Positions 25,038 through 38,900 of a stretch of 64,000 nucleotides of DNA are shown piece by piece. Where the stretch lies: NCBI GenBank assembly GCA_944989445.1, contig CALYLW010000068.1:1556085-1620084 (forward strand). Direction: 5' to 3'. The position numbers and the translations under genes were made by a program. The stretch's first letter is position 1; every line of letters starts with the position of its first letter. The stretch comes from Ampullaceana balthica (taxonomy: Eukaryota > Mollusca > Gastropoda > Lymnaeidae). A model generated the notes under the pieces. The model was not told the DNA's origin and ran no database searches. It saw only the letters and a program-made list of their open reading frames with translations.

Positions 25038-25200
25038 GGGCCGTCCATAAATGACGTCACGTACCTAGGGGAGGGGGGGTCACACTTTTGTGACGATGCG
25101 TGACGAGGGGGGGAGGGGGTTGAAGAATGTGACGTCACATCAAAAGGGTTACTTAAAAAAAACTTCCACTGAAATATTTGGTCACTTACAATTTATTTAT
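25038..25200. mobile_element. Half of a GGGGCCGTCCATAAA-family TIR element
   Basis: Starts GGGGCCGTCCATAAATGACG, with a GTGACGTCACATC palindrome. The complementary half, recognised by TTGAAACATACTCATTTTCA and a G-run, is at about 26975-27060 in the same inverted orientation, which suggests one copy split by about 1.8 kb. Confidence 0.6.
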
Positions 25201-25221
25201 TGATTTTTTTCTTTTTAAATC

Positions 25222-25329
25222 AGTGCTTCTCAAAGTGCCGATCGGTAGGCCATCAGACGCCGGTTGGCGTAAGTTATCAAGAAATGAAAATTAAATCTAA
25301 TTATAATCCTTAAGTTTGAGAACCCATGA
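25222..25329. mobile_element. Short hAT-type MITE
   Basis: CAGTGCTTCTCAAAGT at the left and TTTGAGAACCCATG at the right form imperfect inverted ends like those of hAT MITEs. No duplication was confirmed. Confidence 0.4.
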
Positions 25330-25898
25330 GAACGTATGAAATTGTTACCCTGTGTCGTTTGATGTTGACATCAAAGCATTTGTGATGTCACCGCCGCTCC
25401 GTTTGGTTCTCTCACGGCAGTTGTCGGCGAACTTTTTTGCCCGTTACCCCAAGTTATACAAGTTTCTGCGTGCGTTACAAAGAAAACAACAACACGAGGT
25501 CCTGCTCACCTGACTCGGGGATTGGGGGAGCGTTGTTAGCCCCCCTCCCCGAAATTGCAACTGGTGAGTTTTACAACTGTAAAAGTGTCTAAAACTGTAA
25601 AAGTGTCTAAAAATGATCTGAATAGGATTATGTATAGATATTTTAAGTCAAAACGACACGGAATATCCATTTGGGGGGGGGGCGGGGATGTTTGGGGGAA
25701 TCTATTTGATACAATAAGTTTTAAGTTTGATATAATGGTTCGATTGGTTTTTGGTCAAACGTCAAGAGTTCCCTTTTTACCCCAAATGAGATAATTTACA
25801 GCTGTTCACAGACCCCTCGGCTAAACCGCCTGATACCGCTGGTAGTCATGTATTTTTCATTAGTTTATAAATTCCACAAGAGAATGCAACAATTAGTT

Positions 25899-26170
25899 GG
25901 GGACGCGGTGGTCGAGTGGCGTACCGATGGTCACGGGTTCGAATCCATGTCAAGGCAAGGATTTGTTACCGGGGCCTAGGGCGTCCCTGAGTCACCCAGC
26001 TCCGAATGGGTACCTAACACTAGTTAGGCGGCTGGGTAATGCGTGGAACCAACAAAACCTTGGCCTGTGAACGCTGCATCACTTGCCAACAGATCATCTG
26101 TCATGGTCTGTGGACGTAATTATCTTCTGCATAGAAGGAGCGTCTATATTAATAAGATAAGATAAGATAA
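25899..26170 (+). mobile_element. tRNA-derived SINE, near full length
   Basis: The head has an A-box-like GGTGGTCGAGTGGC and a B box GGGTTCGAATCC. The body has GGGTACCTAAC and TTGCCAACAGATCATC. The tail is CTTCTGCATAGAAGGAGCGT followed by ATAAGATAAGATAA. About 20 bp between the boxes are missing compared with the 41.5-kb copy. Confidence 0.85.
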
Positions 26171-26960
26171 CAATTTAAACACGCCTCGTCCATACAACCA
26201 AAACCAACAACAACAACAAAAATAATTAAAAAAATAAATTTAAAAAAAAACTTTAAAAAACTCGTGAGCTTCGCAGTAAAAAGTTATGATAATATTGGAT
26301 CTTGCAGTATTATTGTATTTTGCGACGCACAAAATGACACCCTACGTTCCTGCACAAATGTGGGGTTCGTACAGTACTCGCCATATTCCTCTTCCAGCGC
26401 ATACCAAATAATTTTTTTGAAAACATGAGATTTGATATCAATGTGGTAATTTTAGATCAAATGTCTTTGATGTGCATATACTAAGCAGGAGAACTGTCAT
26501 CATGAGAGTAATGTTGATTTGAGGAATCGTCTTGTATCTATATATTTTAATTCTATCAACAATAAAATGATCCTTGTAATATCAATAGTCACATTCGCGA
26601 GCTTCGAAGGATAATCAAATCAAATGGTTTTTGACATTACCGCTGCATTGTTCGTTAGCTGTCTTGCTATGCCTTGGCAACCAAACAAATGTTTAATTTT
26701 TTAAAAAATTCAAATAACAAGCCGAATTTATACTTAATCTTATAGGGCTTTAAACCATGTAGGGGCTCATTTTGTTATCAAGTCAGTACAGGGAAAATCA
26801 CGTAAAAACGGGAAAAGAATGCACAGGTACCTAGTGAAATGCATTAAAAAAATCCTGCTTGTCATCTAATACGAAAAAGTTTGAGAATTACAATTTATTT
26901 AATGCCATTTTACATAGCTTCACACGTATTACGGTATTACAATGTATACATACACTAAAT
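26171..26960. other. Intergenic, no feature recognised
   Basis: A-rich start, then AT-rich sequence with no coding signal. Confidence 0.35.
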
Positions 26961-27388
26961 AAATACTTAAATGAAAAAAAGTGATTTGAAACATACTCAT
27001 TTTCAAATGGAGAATATTTTTTTGGGGGGGAGGGGGGGGTCGGGTCAAAGCTTTGTTGATAAAGATCATGCATAATTGTAAAACAAAGAATGAACATAGC
27101 GCAAACGAGAGCGACACCGATTGTATGATGAACTTAATTGCTAATAATACTGATACTAATACTTGAAGTATACGTATTAGCTACAAGTTCTCTACTAGTG
27201 ACATATTTCACACTCAGTCTATGTGACGATAGACATACTTATTTCTAAGCCAAGGAAATGGTAGGCAACTTAACAACACTAAATAAAATGTTCAACTTCT
27301 TTTGGAAAAATCGCTGTCAATCGTTAAAGTTAAACATTTTCTAAAGTCAAAGCACTAATTAAGGTGCATCCATAAGACACGGAAGCGA

Positions 27389-27655
27389 GGATTACTGATG
27401 GCGTTGATGATTAATGATGGCGTTGATGATTACTGATGGGGTTGATGATTAACGATGGGGTTGATGATTACTTATGGGGTTCATGATTACTGATGGGGTT
27501 GATGATTACTGATGGGGCTGATGATTACTGATGGGGTTGATGATTACTGATGGGGTTGATGATTACTGATGGGGCTGATGATTGCTGATGGGGTTGATGA
27601 TTACTTATGGGGTTGATGATTGCTGATGGGGTTGATGATTACTGATGGGGTTCGT
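27389..27655. repeat. 19-bp minisatellite, about 14 copies
   Basis: Unit GATGATTACTGATGGGGTT at 19-bp steps. Variants include GCTGATGG, TTCATGAT and ACTTATGG. Confidence 0.93.
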
Positions 27656-27698
27656 TGTTCAAGCTGAGGCTGATAAAAACCTATTTTATGTCAACATT

Positions 27699-27958
27699 GG
27701 GGCACGGTGGTCGTGTGGCATGCGCGCTCGACTGGCGAATGTCAGTGAAGACGGGATTTGTTCCCGGGGCCAAGGTTGACCCTGAGTCCACCCAGCTCCA
27801 AATGGGTACCTAACCCTAGTATAGGTGGCTGGAAATAGCGTGGAACCCTCATAGAGTGGCCTGTGAACGCTGCGTCACTTACCAACAGACCGGCATGGTC
27901 TGTGGCCACAATAATCTTCTGTATAGAATGAGCGTCTGTATTGATAAGACAAGACAAC
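27699..27958 (+). mobile_element. tRNA-derived SINE, diverged copy
   Basis: Same family as 25899-26170: GGTGGTCGTGTGGC head, GGGTACCTAAC body, CTTCTGTATAGAATGAGCGT and a GATAAGACAAGACAA tail. The B box is damaged. Confidence 0.78.
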
Positions 27959-28754
27959 AATGGTACGAATACGACTATTCTGGCTGGCATTACTTTCAAT
28001 TGTAACTCACTTTATGCGGTAAATCACTCATGAAGATGTCACATGTGACTTCACTAATGCAAAAACCCTTAATGTTTTGATAGAGTATGTAGATATCTTA
28101 AATGAACTATATTAAATTTGTATCATCATATTTTTCTGGTTTTCGTAAGCCCCTGAAAAGTCTCTGGCCCCATGCCACAGTAGGCCTACTATTGTGCCTA
28201 ATGGATAAAGCAGCCCTGTTAACACATACAACGTATGATCCATCGGCTAGTAAGACTCAACGGTAATCAAAAACTTTTTAAAATCCGTATTTTATGAGCG
28301 ATTTTGGGGTGATTTGCTAATTTAAACAATAGTACACATCTAGTAGTAATATACCCCTAAAACACTTGATGATGTTTTAATATGGTTAAGACTTTCCTCG
28401 CATGCATTATAATTATCGATTATACTATACACTACCAGTGATATTGGACTTATTGACATAATCACTACAAGTTATAAACTACAGCCAGATGTATTAAGCG
28501 TATTATTAGCATTCTAGATACGACCCGTGGCGTAGCATAAGCCGCAGACTTGCTCATAGATAGTGCAAAGAAAGGGGGGATAGAACGGAAACAAACTACA
28601 GCACGAAGAAATCGTAACAACGTGAAGGAACATTGGGGGGGGGGCATCGCTGACGTATTGATGGTCTCGAGACAAGCGCACTGCAGTTAGTTACCTGCCC
28701 CAACCTATCTTGCCAACCATAACTGTGATTGACCGATCCTAGCGAGGATCAGCT

Positions 28755-30095
28755 ATGTTCGCAATTAAACAACTCGTAAAAACTAAGTTTTTGACTATAA
28801 ATCCCTTATATATGAGACACATTATATAAAAGTATTGATAATGTTCAATATAATACGCACTGCGCGACAAACATTTACAGACTGAACTCTCCTTGCTGTA
28901 AAACACGGGGATGTGGTCATTGATGGCTGAAGTGAACTCCAGTGATACGTGGATGTCAAATATAGAAGACGCCTCCATAGAGATAAACTAAAAATGCTTT
29001 AATTTAATTACTGTACATTTGATAGATCTGAAATTTTTATACAATGCATTGTTAGGTGACACATGTCTATGTGCACAATTTCAGCTCGATCGCATTACGG
29101 GAAGTGTGTAATTTTTTACTTTTGTTTTTCCGCCCTCCCGACCGCGAACCCAAGACAGAGACGACGGTGAAGTTAATATAAGGGATTTAATTAAACAACC
29201 CCGTAAATACAAAGTTTTTGACTATAAATCCCTTATATATGAGACAGAACTTAAAGTATTGATTAGGTTCCAGCGCGACTAACATTTACAGCCTGAAAAT
29301 GAGTGAACTCCCCCTGGTGTTAAACACGAGATGTGGTCACCGATGGCTTGCGTGAAGTCAAGTGACCCGTAAAATGTAAACAATAGCAACCACTACATAT
29401 AGATTATAGAGATAAACTAAAAATGCATTAATTTTATTAAGGTACATTCGATCGATCTGAAATTTTGATACGATGCATTGTTAAGTGACACGAGTCTATG
29501 TGCAAAATTTCAGCTCGATAGCATCACGGGAATTGTGTCATTTTTAAATCCTTTATATTAACTCGTGGTGTCTGCGGCCGACCGACCTTGTCGCCAAAAC
29601 TTTTGATCGATTTTTAACCCACTTGCATGCAAGATAGCGAGCTGAAATTTTGCAGGCAGTTTTGTACCGATGATAAAAACAATGTATCAAAATTTCAGAT
29701 CGATCGCATGTACCGTAATTAAATTATTGATTTTTTAGATTATTTTATTTATTCCTATGTATCATGCTATTTTTTGAGATAGAGCGTCGCGGTGCGTATT
29801 ATATTGAACAACCTTTCTGTCGCGCAATAAGGTGCGTATTTTATTGACATCTCTTTTTATAAACATATTCCTGTTCGGTGCGCATTATATTAAACATGTT
29901 TTACGACACAAATGCAATTTTGTATTTCTGGATGGTCTGGCGCTGCGTATTATAATGAACATTCTTTTAATTACTTCTCGTACATAAAGGATTTATAGTC
30001 AAAAACTTGGTTTTTTACGGGTTTTTCTTATTTACTTTTGTTTTTCCGCCCGCGAACCTATGAGACGGCGGTGAAGTTAATATAAGGGATTTAAA
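28755..30095. repeat. Composite dispersed element with GTGCGTATTATATTGA blocks
   Basis: GTTTTTGACTATAAATCCC near 28788 is answered by the inverse (GGATTTATAGTCAAAAAC) near 29990, suggesting terminal inverted arms. Two copies of an AACTAAAAATGCNTTAATTT block (28987 and 29413) and four or five GTGCGTATTATATTGA-type blocks (29790-29965) lie inside. Related sequence is at 39665-40255. Class unknown. Confidence 0.5.
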
Positions 30096-30135
30096 AAAGG
30101 GGGAACAGAACAGGCACAAACATACATTTTAAAAA

Positions 30136-30208
30136 ATAATGTTTGCAATGAGGCTTGAACCCAGTACCTTTCAAGTGTAAGGCAGACGGGATAACCACTA
30201 CAATACGA
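30136..30208 (-). other. tRNA-Val-like relic or SINE head
   Basis: The minus strand reads TATTGTAGTGGTTATCCC, GTCTGCCTTACAC (anticodon loop with TAC), then GGTACTGGGTTCAAGCC, in the order of a tRNA-Val. The T stem and acceptor stem do not pair well, so it is not a functional tRNA. The flanking sequence (30240-30345) has a diverged relative at 28660-28760. Confidence 0.45.
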
Positions 30209-30458
30209 ACCACATGGTAATCTGTGAAGGAACAATGCAATTTGAACGCAAGAAGCTTTGTTGGTCTTGAGACATGCCCACCCCCACTTTTGAACCCACT
30301 TCGCTTGATTGTTCGACCCCAGCGAGGGTCATTCGTCATGCTTATTTGCACACTGCTCGTTCATGATCTTGCTCTGGTGAATTATATATAGAGATTTTGT
30401 AAACTAACAGAAATTCCCGCATACATCTTCAGTGTTGACATTCAATCAAAAGCAGGGA

Positions 30459-30815
30459 TCACCATACTTTTTTTTTAACTGCGGGCCGGACGACTGACAA
30501 ATGACAAGCGTGGGCCGTATAACCATTTTAAAAAATATGTTTATGTTATCTTTCTCTGTTAATCATGGGTCAGTGGGTTGGGGTTGAAAAACCCCCACTA
30601 AAATATTGATTTGCTTAAAAGTTATCAGGGGGAAATTCATTTTTAAAAAATCTAATGAAATGATTGAAAACATAAAATTTAAAAGCAACCGGCATTCCCC
30701 CGCACGTTTGCTGATTTATTATTCCAAACTTCATAATTCAATTTATGAAAACGCATTTTCATTATTCAAGTACATTTGGCGGGCCGCATCCAGCTTGTGG
30801 GCCGTAGTTTGATTA
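30459..30815. mobile_element. hAT-type MITE fragment
   Basis: AGGGATCACCATACTTTTTT then CTGCGGGCCGG at the left, and GGCGGGCCGCATCC then GTGGGCCGTAGTTTG at the right, form the inverted GGGCCG-rich arms seen in hAT MITEs. The right tip is lost. Confidence 0.5.
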
Positions 30816-32869
30816 GACAATATAAAATTTTGTGACTTTACGAAAATAATTACAAAAACTCTATCATATTTTAATTCCTTAATTATTAAAACAATACAGT
30901 TACATTTTTATAAAGTTCTATAATTTTATAAACGAGTAACAAAATTAAATGAAATTCAACTTTAAATAAACTTTAAAATTTAATAAAATATTAAAATCTT
31001 AACATTCTATCAAAATTATAATTTCCATTACATTTTAAAGAGCTTTTCCAAAAACTGATATTTAACAATTTAAATTATATTATTAAACTTATCAAAACAG
31101 ATTTTTAAATTTTATAATAATGTCAAAAATAAAAACATACAGTGCAAAACAAAATGTTATGTGAATAGCTTTGACAGGAAAAAATACAAAAGAGCAATTT
31201 AAAAAAAAATAATAAGATTGCAATTTAAAAAGAATCATGTGAATTTCTTTATTTTAATAAAAATTTTAATTCAATTTCAATGCAACTTTTAAAATGACAA
31301 AATACAACTATTAATTTGTACAATAAAATATTACTTATGTACACCTTTGGAATGTTTTTAATGCAGAAATGTTTTTTATTTTGCAATGTATGTTTCTTAT
31401 GTGAAGAAATAAAAAGAAATCCAATTATGTATAATTATATCTTAAGAGCATATCTTCTTTTTTTGGTTGTTGTTCAAAGAAGTATTTTCTTTTAATTAAA
31501 AAATAAAAATATGGATATTATTTCATCATTATTTATGTGCTGTTCTTCTTAATGTATGAGGTGAAAATGGAATATTAAAGTCACCGTTAAAGTCATTGTT
31601 AAAATGATAAATCATTTTCATTGAACTTTATTATGTTATGGACCAAATCTATCATAATTCTCAGCAAGATTGTAAATCTAGGAAAATAATAATTTCATTT
31701 AAAATCTCCAGTAAAAAGAATTTTAGGATAATATATTTTTAAAGAATATTGTCTAAATTCTTTAACTTAAACTCTGAGATTCTGGGAAACATTTTCCAGT
31801 TAATATGTGGCTATAAATAAGATACATTGTTGCAAATGTTTGAGGAAAATAAATGCATGTTAAATGTTAATGCATATTAAAATGTTACTAATTTAATTTT
31901 TTGAAAGAAATTATTATTCGAAGAAATTTTTAAAAATGAATTGATTTATGGAAAGAAAGTGAATGGTGAAAAAGTACAGTTATAGCTATAACCATCATTT
32001 ATGTGCCATAAAACCTCTAAAGATGACTTGGAAAATTAGAGATGAAGATAAAATGCAAAATAGCACTCACTTTTTGGTAACTGATAATGATTTGATGAGC
32101 AAAACATTTAAAAATGTATATGAGATTTTCATCTAAATGATTTTTATTGCTAAATATGAAAATAATATTGTTTTTAAATTAATTAGATATGGAAAATAAA
32201 TGACTGATTATTTTTAGATTCAATGTTGAAAATATACAACACAAGAACAACTTTTTCTAATAATTCTAAAATCTTACAGAAAAAGTTATTTTGTCATTCA
32301 TTTATATGCAGTACGTTATCCACAATATCAAAGGTTCTCAAACCTTTTTGATAACTTCACCTGTGCTGGATAAATATTTGGTCAAGAAGCCCTATTAATA
32401 ATACTAAGGTGGTACACTAATTGAGGCTCTCTGCCTTTGAGCTGTCACATTATCTATGCAAATCCAGAGGCTGCAAAGGCCTTGGGATTTTTAATAAGGG
32501 GTAATAAACATACAATTAAAGCTAATTGCAAGTTGGATAAGTGCAACTCAAAATTAACAGCTCTGTCTAGAGTTGTGTTAGGAAAGGTGTGAGTATTATT
32601 TTGACTTGTAAAGTAAAACATAAAAGTTATTATGAAAAAGCTGTAAAGTCATTAGCAAGTATACCAACATCAGAATTAAATATTGGAAAATGTGGATTTT
32701 AAAAAAAGGTATTGAAACAAAAAAATGCAATGTCAATACTTGGTTTTCAGGTTTTAAGCTATTTAAAAAAGGGAAGAATGTATTTGTAGATTTCTTGGGT
32801 GCAATTTAATTATAGGCATGTAAAAAAACAAATACGTTCTAGATGAAATACATATTTCTGCCTCGTTTG
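30816..32869. other. Very AT-rich region; may include the 3' UTR of the six-cysteine-repeat gene
   Basis: Downstream of the stop codon at 32870. No polyadenylation site could be fixed, and no other gene or repeat was recognised. Confidence 0.35.
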
Positions 32870-32973
32870 TTACAGGTATTCAGGGTTCAGTGCAACCTTG
32901 GAAATCACAAAAACAAAGATGATCAAGATCGTGTTTTGTGCTATCTTTTTTCCAGAGTTCAGTGATGTTATCT
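32870..32973 (-). CDS. Six-cysteine gene: terminal exon with hydrophobic tail and stop
   Basis: Acceptor TTTCTCAG|AG. Encodes (E)ITSLNSGKKIAQNT followed by ILIIFVFVISKVALNPEYL and TAA. The SLNSG stretch followed by a hydrophobic run is GPI-signal-like; NPEYL at the very end is slightly polar, so a single-pass anchor is the alternative. Confidence 0.7.
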
Positions 32974-35900
32974 CTGAGAAATATAAATTTTAAACAATTT
33001 ATGAAGCACCTTTGAAAAGTTTTAAGAAAAAACAAACAAAAAAAGAAATATAATTTAAAGACATGACTTCATTTTTAATTTAACAGTTTGATATGAACAG
33101 AGAACAACAAATATTCTTTTTTTATTTTTATGAAACTTAAAAAATCTAAGCAACTTAAAAAATCTAAGCAATTCAAAGAAATTAAAATAATATAAAACTA
33201 TACTTTTGTGAAATAATGTTTAAAACGTTATAACCCACCACATTGAGATATCTGCAGTCTGCTTTTTTCTACACCTATGATTCCTTTCAGCTAAAATAAT
33301 AAATACATTGCCTTTTTATTCAAATAAAATTAAACAATTTGAAAAAGTAAATTAAGAAAATTAGCTGCAAGGTCCCATCGATTACAGCAATAGCTCACTA
33401 TTGAAACATTTGTGGACACCTCTCCAAAGCATCCAATATAAGTGGACATATATGTGTGTGTGTCTTAGTATTTAAACATTTATTATTGGACTGATTTAAA
33501 TTATGATGACAAAAATTCTGAAATACATTAACATCAGTACAGTTTTCTTGTTTTAAGTTGAGATTAAGTTATTACTACACATCCTTTCAGATTGAACTTA
33601 ATGTATTTAATTTTATGTAATAATAATAAAAATAATACTAAAATGTGAATTATATTGTCCTTCACATATAAAAACTAGAGAAAAAGTAATATACATTAAA
33701 GGCATAACATAATGAAACAAAACAAATAAATGACATATGGCCCTAATAAGCTAAATATATATATTCGTTAAAAAATGTCAGATTGTCACTCTAGAAAGTA
33801 TCATTTGAAAGTTGAAAAGAGTCTCGAGTGCAGTTTTAAAGGCCAGAATAGAAGGAATTTTATAAATGTTAAATGTGTTGAAAACACTTTGATTTCTCTT
33901 GCACCAATTATCTTCTCCTAAACTTTAATAGATTTAACAGTCCATCACTTTTAAAAACCACTTTCATGAATGGCAACCAGTGACTACCAGAAAAAAGCAT
34001 TATCTAATTATTTGAATAAATATGTAATGAATAGTCTAAAAAGACTCATTTATGCCCTTTACTTTTCTATTTCATAGTCCCCTGAAGAGAGATTTTTGGT
34101 ATCTTGTTTTAAATTCAGAAGCTGGCATTAATTTTTTCAATTTATGTGATTTGTCTAGATTTAAAAGTGGGACACGAAATTCTTCTAACCTGATTTAGAT
34201 CATAAGTGCACTTGTTCATATCCTGATGACATTTTATAAATGTATTGAGGTCTCTGAAACCAAAACAAACCACAAAAAATGAATCTGCAATTATCTCATT
34301 CAGATGAGGAATACATTAATCAAATGTAATATATTTTTTAGTACAGTAATATTCATGGAAATTGAATTGAGAAAATATAGTAATTAAAAAAATGTTAACA
34401 TTAAAAATTGCAAATTAATAATAGTAATTTTTTTTCTTTCTAAATGGTGTAAAGAAAGCATTAAGGTCAATGTTTTGATAATATGTTAGTTTTACATTGT
34501 AGGCATAGTTACTCCCATGAATGCACTACAATATTAATAGGCAAGAGAATTGTCAAAGAATACAACATTCCCAGTTGTTTTGAAATATTTTTTATATATA
34601 TCATATACAAATATTTCATTTAAAAAAGGAATGTCTGTGAAAGTGAAGACTATATTTTTAATTAGAGAATTTTTACTTTCACATAATGTAATATTCACAT
34701 TCCGTTCGATAATGGTAATTAGGTTAACAGTTAATCATTGAAATTTATAGTCTATAACATATGGTAACATTAAATTGATATAATTTATTTTAACAGAGGA
34801 AAATTAGATGACATAACATATGTGCTCCTATGCCTCCATCATTTAAGGTATATTATATTCTTAATGTAATGCGTTATGGGGTCTAAGAGACAATATTGCT
34901 TATTGCTTAATGAGAGTGAGTAATTTTAAATGTGAAATCTGATGTCTTCCCAAATTTTATGTGTACTCACAAGCAAAGGTTGCTTTGGGTTGTTGCCATT
35001 TCTGCCTCCCTTGTCCTTAAGTTGTCCACATAGATATAGAGACAATTTTGGTGACCTTCTTTGCAAGCTTTAAAAAAAAAGGATCTTGTTAAAACTATGC
35101 TCCATATAATACTCATTTTTAATTAGTAAGTAGAAAATTCAATACACAGGCTGCAGTGAAAAACTGAATATTTTCAAATCAGATTAAAATTAATTATAAT
35201 AGTATTAATCACTGTTTACATTTTAAAGTATAATAGTAAATTAATTGCAAACAAGAAAAACAATCACAACAAACTTTTTCTCTTTGCCTTTCTAAAATTA
35301 AGTAAGTAATGATGTCAGAGAGTACTTGTCATGTAGATATTATGGGACTTTTAATTGATGACAAAAAGTTAATTAATGTCACATTAAAAATATTAAATAT
35401 TAAAACCTACCATCATCACCAGGTTTCACTGAAAAAAAAGAAATAAAAAAGCTAAATGTCAAAGGCATTGATGTTTTGGCAAATGTGAGTTGCACCAGTT
35501 ATATTTAGAAAAGATTTAGAAAATCTATTAACGACGACTACAGTTTTTCCAACATTTTACCCTATTCATCCAATAAATACAAGGCCAAAAATGTCAACAA
35601 TTTTATAAATTAATCTTTATATTGCATAAAATCTTTTGTGGTGATAACTTATGCTTTGAAAAAATTTTAACTGAAAGAAAAATTATAAAAACTTACCAAA
35701 AGGAAAAAGGTCAGATGTTTCTGGGGAAAAAATCGATGTTAAGTTAAATGTGATTACAAACTTTGAGTTTTTTTACAGTGTATAATACCATGTAACCTAC
35801 TAAATGAAGAATTTGAACATCAAATAAATTTCTTTATTACCAACATTAATAAAGAACAGTTCAATATTGAAAGGAAAAGGATCCAGGTTTTTAAGGCTGT

Positions 35901-38900
35901 ACACAGCCGGTCTTAGCAGTTGCGGGGGCCTATCTGGCTTAGTATGCGAAAAGGATTGCGCGGGGCCCAGTTTGGGTAAGGATAAGGTATTAATAAGGAT
36001 AATAAGTGAAAATTAAAATAGGTGGGGCCTATGAAAGCGAGAGGCCCACTGCGGCCGCATAGGTTGCAGTGGCCTAAGACCAGACCTGGCTGTACCTACA
36101 CTACAAGAAGAGGCAAGGAAAAGCCCCCCTTGATCTATTAAAATATATTCAACAGTATAGATTGGAAAATTCTGTACCCAACATGATGATTTTGCTAAGA
36201 ATTTTTTCAACAATTGCTATCAGTGTATCTAGTTGTGAAAGGAGCAACTGAAGTTGATAAAAAAAAATATCTTCGTTCCACAATGAGTGATTTAAGACTA
36301 TAAAATCTTGCAATATTGTCCATAGAACAAGATATTACAAATAATTTAAATTTTGATAGCATAATACACGATTTTTCTACTATGAAAGTTTGGTAAGTAA
36401 ATGTATAAATATGTTTACATACTAATGTATACAATTTCTTTTTTTATAAAAAAATCATATATTTATAAAGATTAATTGGTAATGTTTTTTGGGTGTAAAT
36501 TTGGAATATGTTATGACTCATTTGGGGGGGGGGACCTGCAACCTCAATAACTTTCTTGTGGCCTTTAAAAAATATCTTGTATTTTTATAAATGTGTATTT
36601 ATAGGTTTATCAGCTTATGTGGCCTCTTTTTTTACTACTTACATAAATAGGGCATGCATTGGTAAAGATGTTCCCCACCTTTACTTCGTTTCAAATACAA
36701 TTATTTATGCATGTTTATTAATTTATAAAATCCATCATATGATTGACTTAAGGGGCCACCCATAAATGAACAAATCCAAAAAAGAGCTGCCAGATTCATT
36801 ACTGGAGAATATTCAAAACTGACTAGAATAACACCATTAGTTAAATCATTAAACCTTGAAACACTAGAGGATAGAAGAAACAAGAGTAAAGTAGTAATCA
36901 TATATAAAGCAATTAACTCTAATTTAGAAATACAACACAAAGATAACTTAATACAACCCTCAGATAGACATAAGGATAAAAACACCTTTGTTATTCCGTA
37001 TGCAAGAACAAACTCATACAAATTTTCGTTCTTCCCGTCCGGAATTCGGGCGTGGAATGGGTTGCCTGAAGAAATCAGGAAAGCCAACACTTTATCAACA
37101 TTTAAAACTCTAATAAGAATGCAGGACTAAACACAAACCATAGATAAGCGTAGGACGCAATAATCTTCTGTATAGAAGGAGCGTCTGAAACAGATAAGAT
37201 AAGATAAGATAAATGACGCCCCTGGCTGCAAAAGTTCTGGCTGCGCACTGGTAAATAATGCATAGTTGTTGAATGAACTTACGGCAGCTGGTTCCATTTA
37301 GTTTCACTCTTTTATTCATTTGAAGAATCCTCAGTTCAACTTCTGAGAGACAATGGAGTTCAATGGAACAATTTATAGCTTCTCGAGTTTTCCTTAAAAA
37401 AAAATGTTGCAATTTGGCTATGTTCTTTTCTAAAAAAATGTATTTAAAATATAGTTACATGCAATCGTGTTAAATGACGAGGTTATATATTCATTAATCA
37501 TGACAAAATTATACTTATGCATGAAAATTACAGTAAAATTTACACAGGAAACTGAATTCCTCATAGTAATGAAACTTCATCATTGATAAATAGCTCCATT
37601 GTTCCCTAATTCTACTTTTATTTATATAATTCATTTGAATGCTTTCACACTGTTACCTAAATGAAAAAGTTTTATATTATATTATATATTGTAAATAATT
37701 AAATATTTATTTTCAAACTTAAAAAATTTGTTTATGGCGTTTGACATAAAAACAAAATTAAAAAATAGATACAGATTTTGGACCAACAAAATCTGCATGT
37801 ATGGATAGTTGGCACCAATTGCAATGATGATGTGAATGCTCTACGCTAAAGTCAGTCCATACTTTGGAGCATTCCATAGTAGAATCCATGAGATGCTCCA
37901 TTCCATAGTGGGAACTGCAACTTATTAAAACAGTTTGACATCATACATCAACCATACTAAATAACACTGCTCTTGAGTGCAAGAATATTGACAACGATTT
38001 GATTTAGTAATGATCTACCTGAACACACAGTCAATGTTCAAATATAACGGTTGACGTTGAAGTAAATTAGGAAATTATATTTCAATATATGAAATATATC
38101 TGACAAAGTCAGTAACGTTATTTAACAAAGTGTTTGCTGCAAGTATAACTATGTCATTTAATAAAGTGCTTACATGCACAGAGTGACAGCATTAGCTGTG
38201 TCATCCACTGTGAGACATTGTTTATAGGCTTGAGAACATTCTGGAATTAAAGAGAACACAATAATTCAATGTTTAATCTCTAAATATATGCGCATGTTTG
38301 TGTGTTTGTCAATATCTCTCTCCCCCCCCCCTTTTTTCCCCAAAGCTTAGGGTACTCAATGTTTAATCAACCAGGTTAGGTTTAGGGTTCTCTTCACAAT
38401 GAGTCAGTATATTTAGAATCAATCCCCAACTCAGACTGGTCCTTTATTGATACAAGTCACGTGTATAGAGGACAATGATATGTACTGTGGTGATCAGTGT
38501 TCTGTCAGTGAGCCGCAGAGCCCTTGAGAATAAAGGTGTAGTTTAGAGATGAGTTCAGCTTTTTTTGGATGGCCCGATGTTAGCTTTTTTTATCAGTAGT
38601 GTAGAACAAGGGAAGGCATCAATGATCAACTATGTAATGTGTGTATCTGGGCAAAGCCCAGCAAGAAAATCCTATGTATAACAAGGAATGAGTAAAGTGT
38701 TTGGTCATTCGTGGTGGGTATGAGACGAGCGAGATGTAAGTTCTTAACATTTTTAATTTTAACATACTACCCATAATGAAAGACCAAGAGAAAAACATCT
38801 AAGTGGGAAAGTTTTAGTGACAATTCATCCAGGAAAAGAGAGAGTCGTACTGATCCCAGGGCTTCATTTTCACTACATCTTATTTTGACTGTAGCAGAGG

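Noticed and set aside
30136..30208. Functional tRNA-Val gene
   Set aside because: The acceptor and T stems do not pair, so it is listed only as a tRNA-derived relic.
36701..37090. 129-codon minus-strand frame
   Set aside because: It is antisense to the LINE reverse transcriptase end, whose real reading is on the plus strand.
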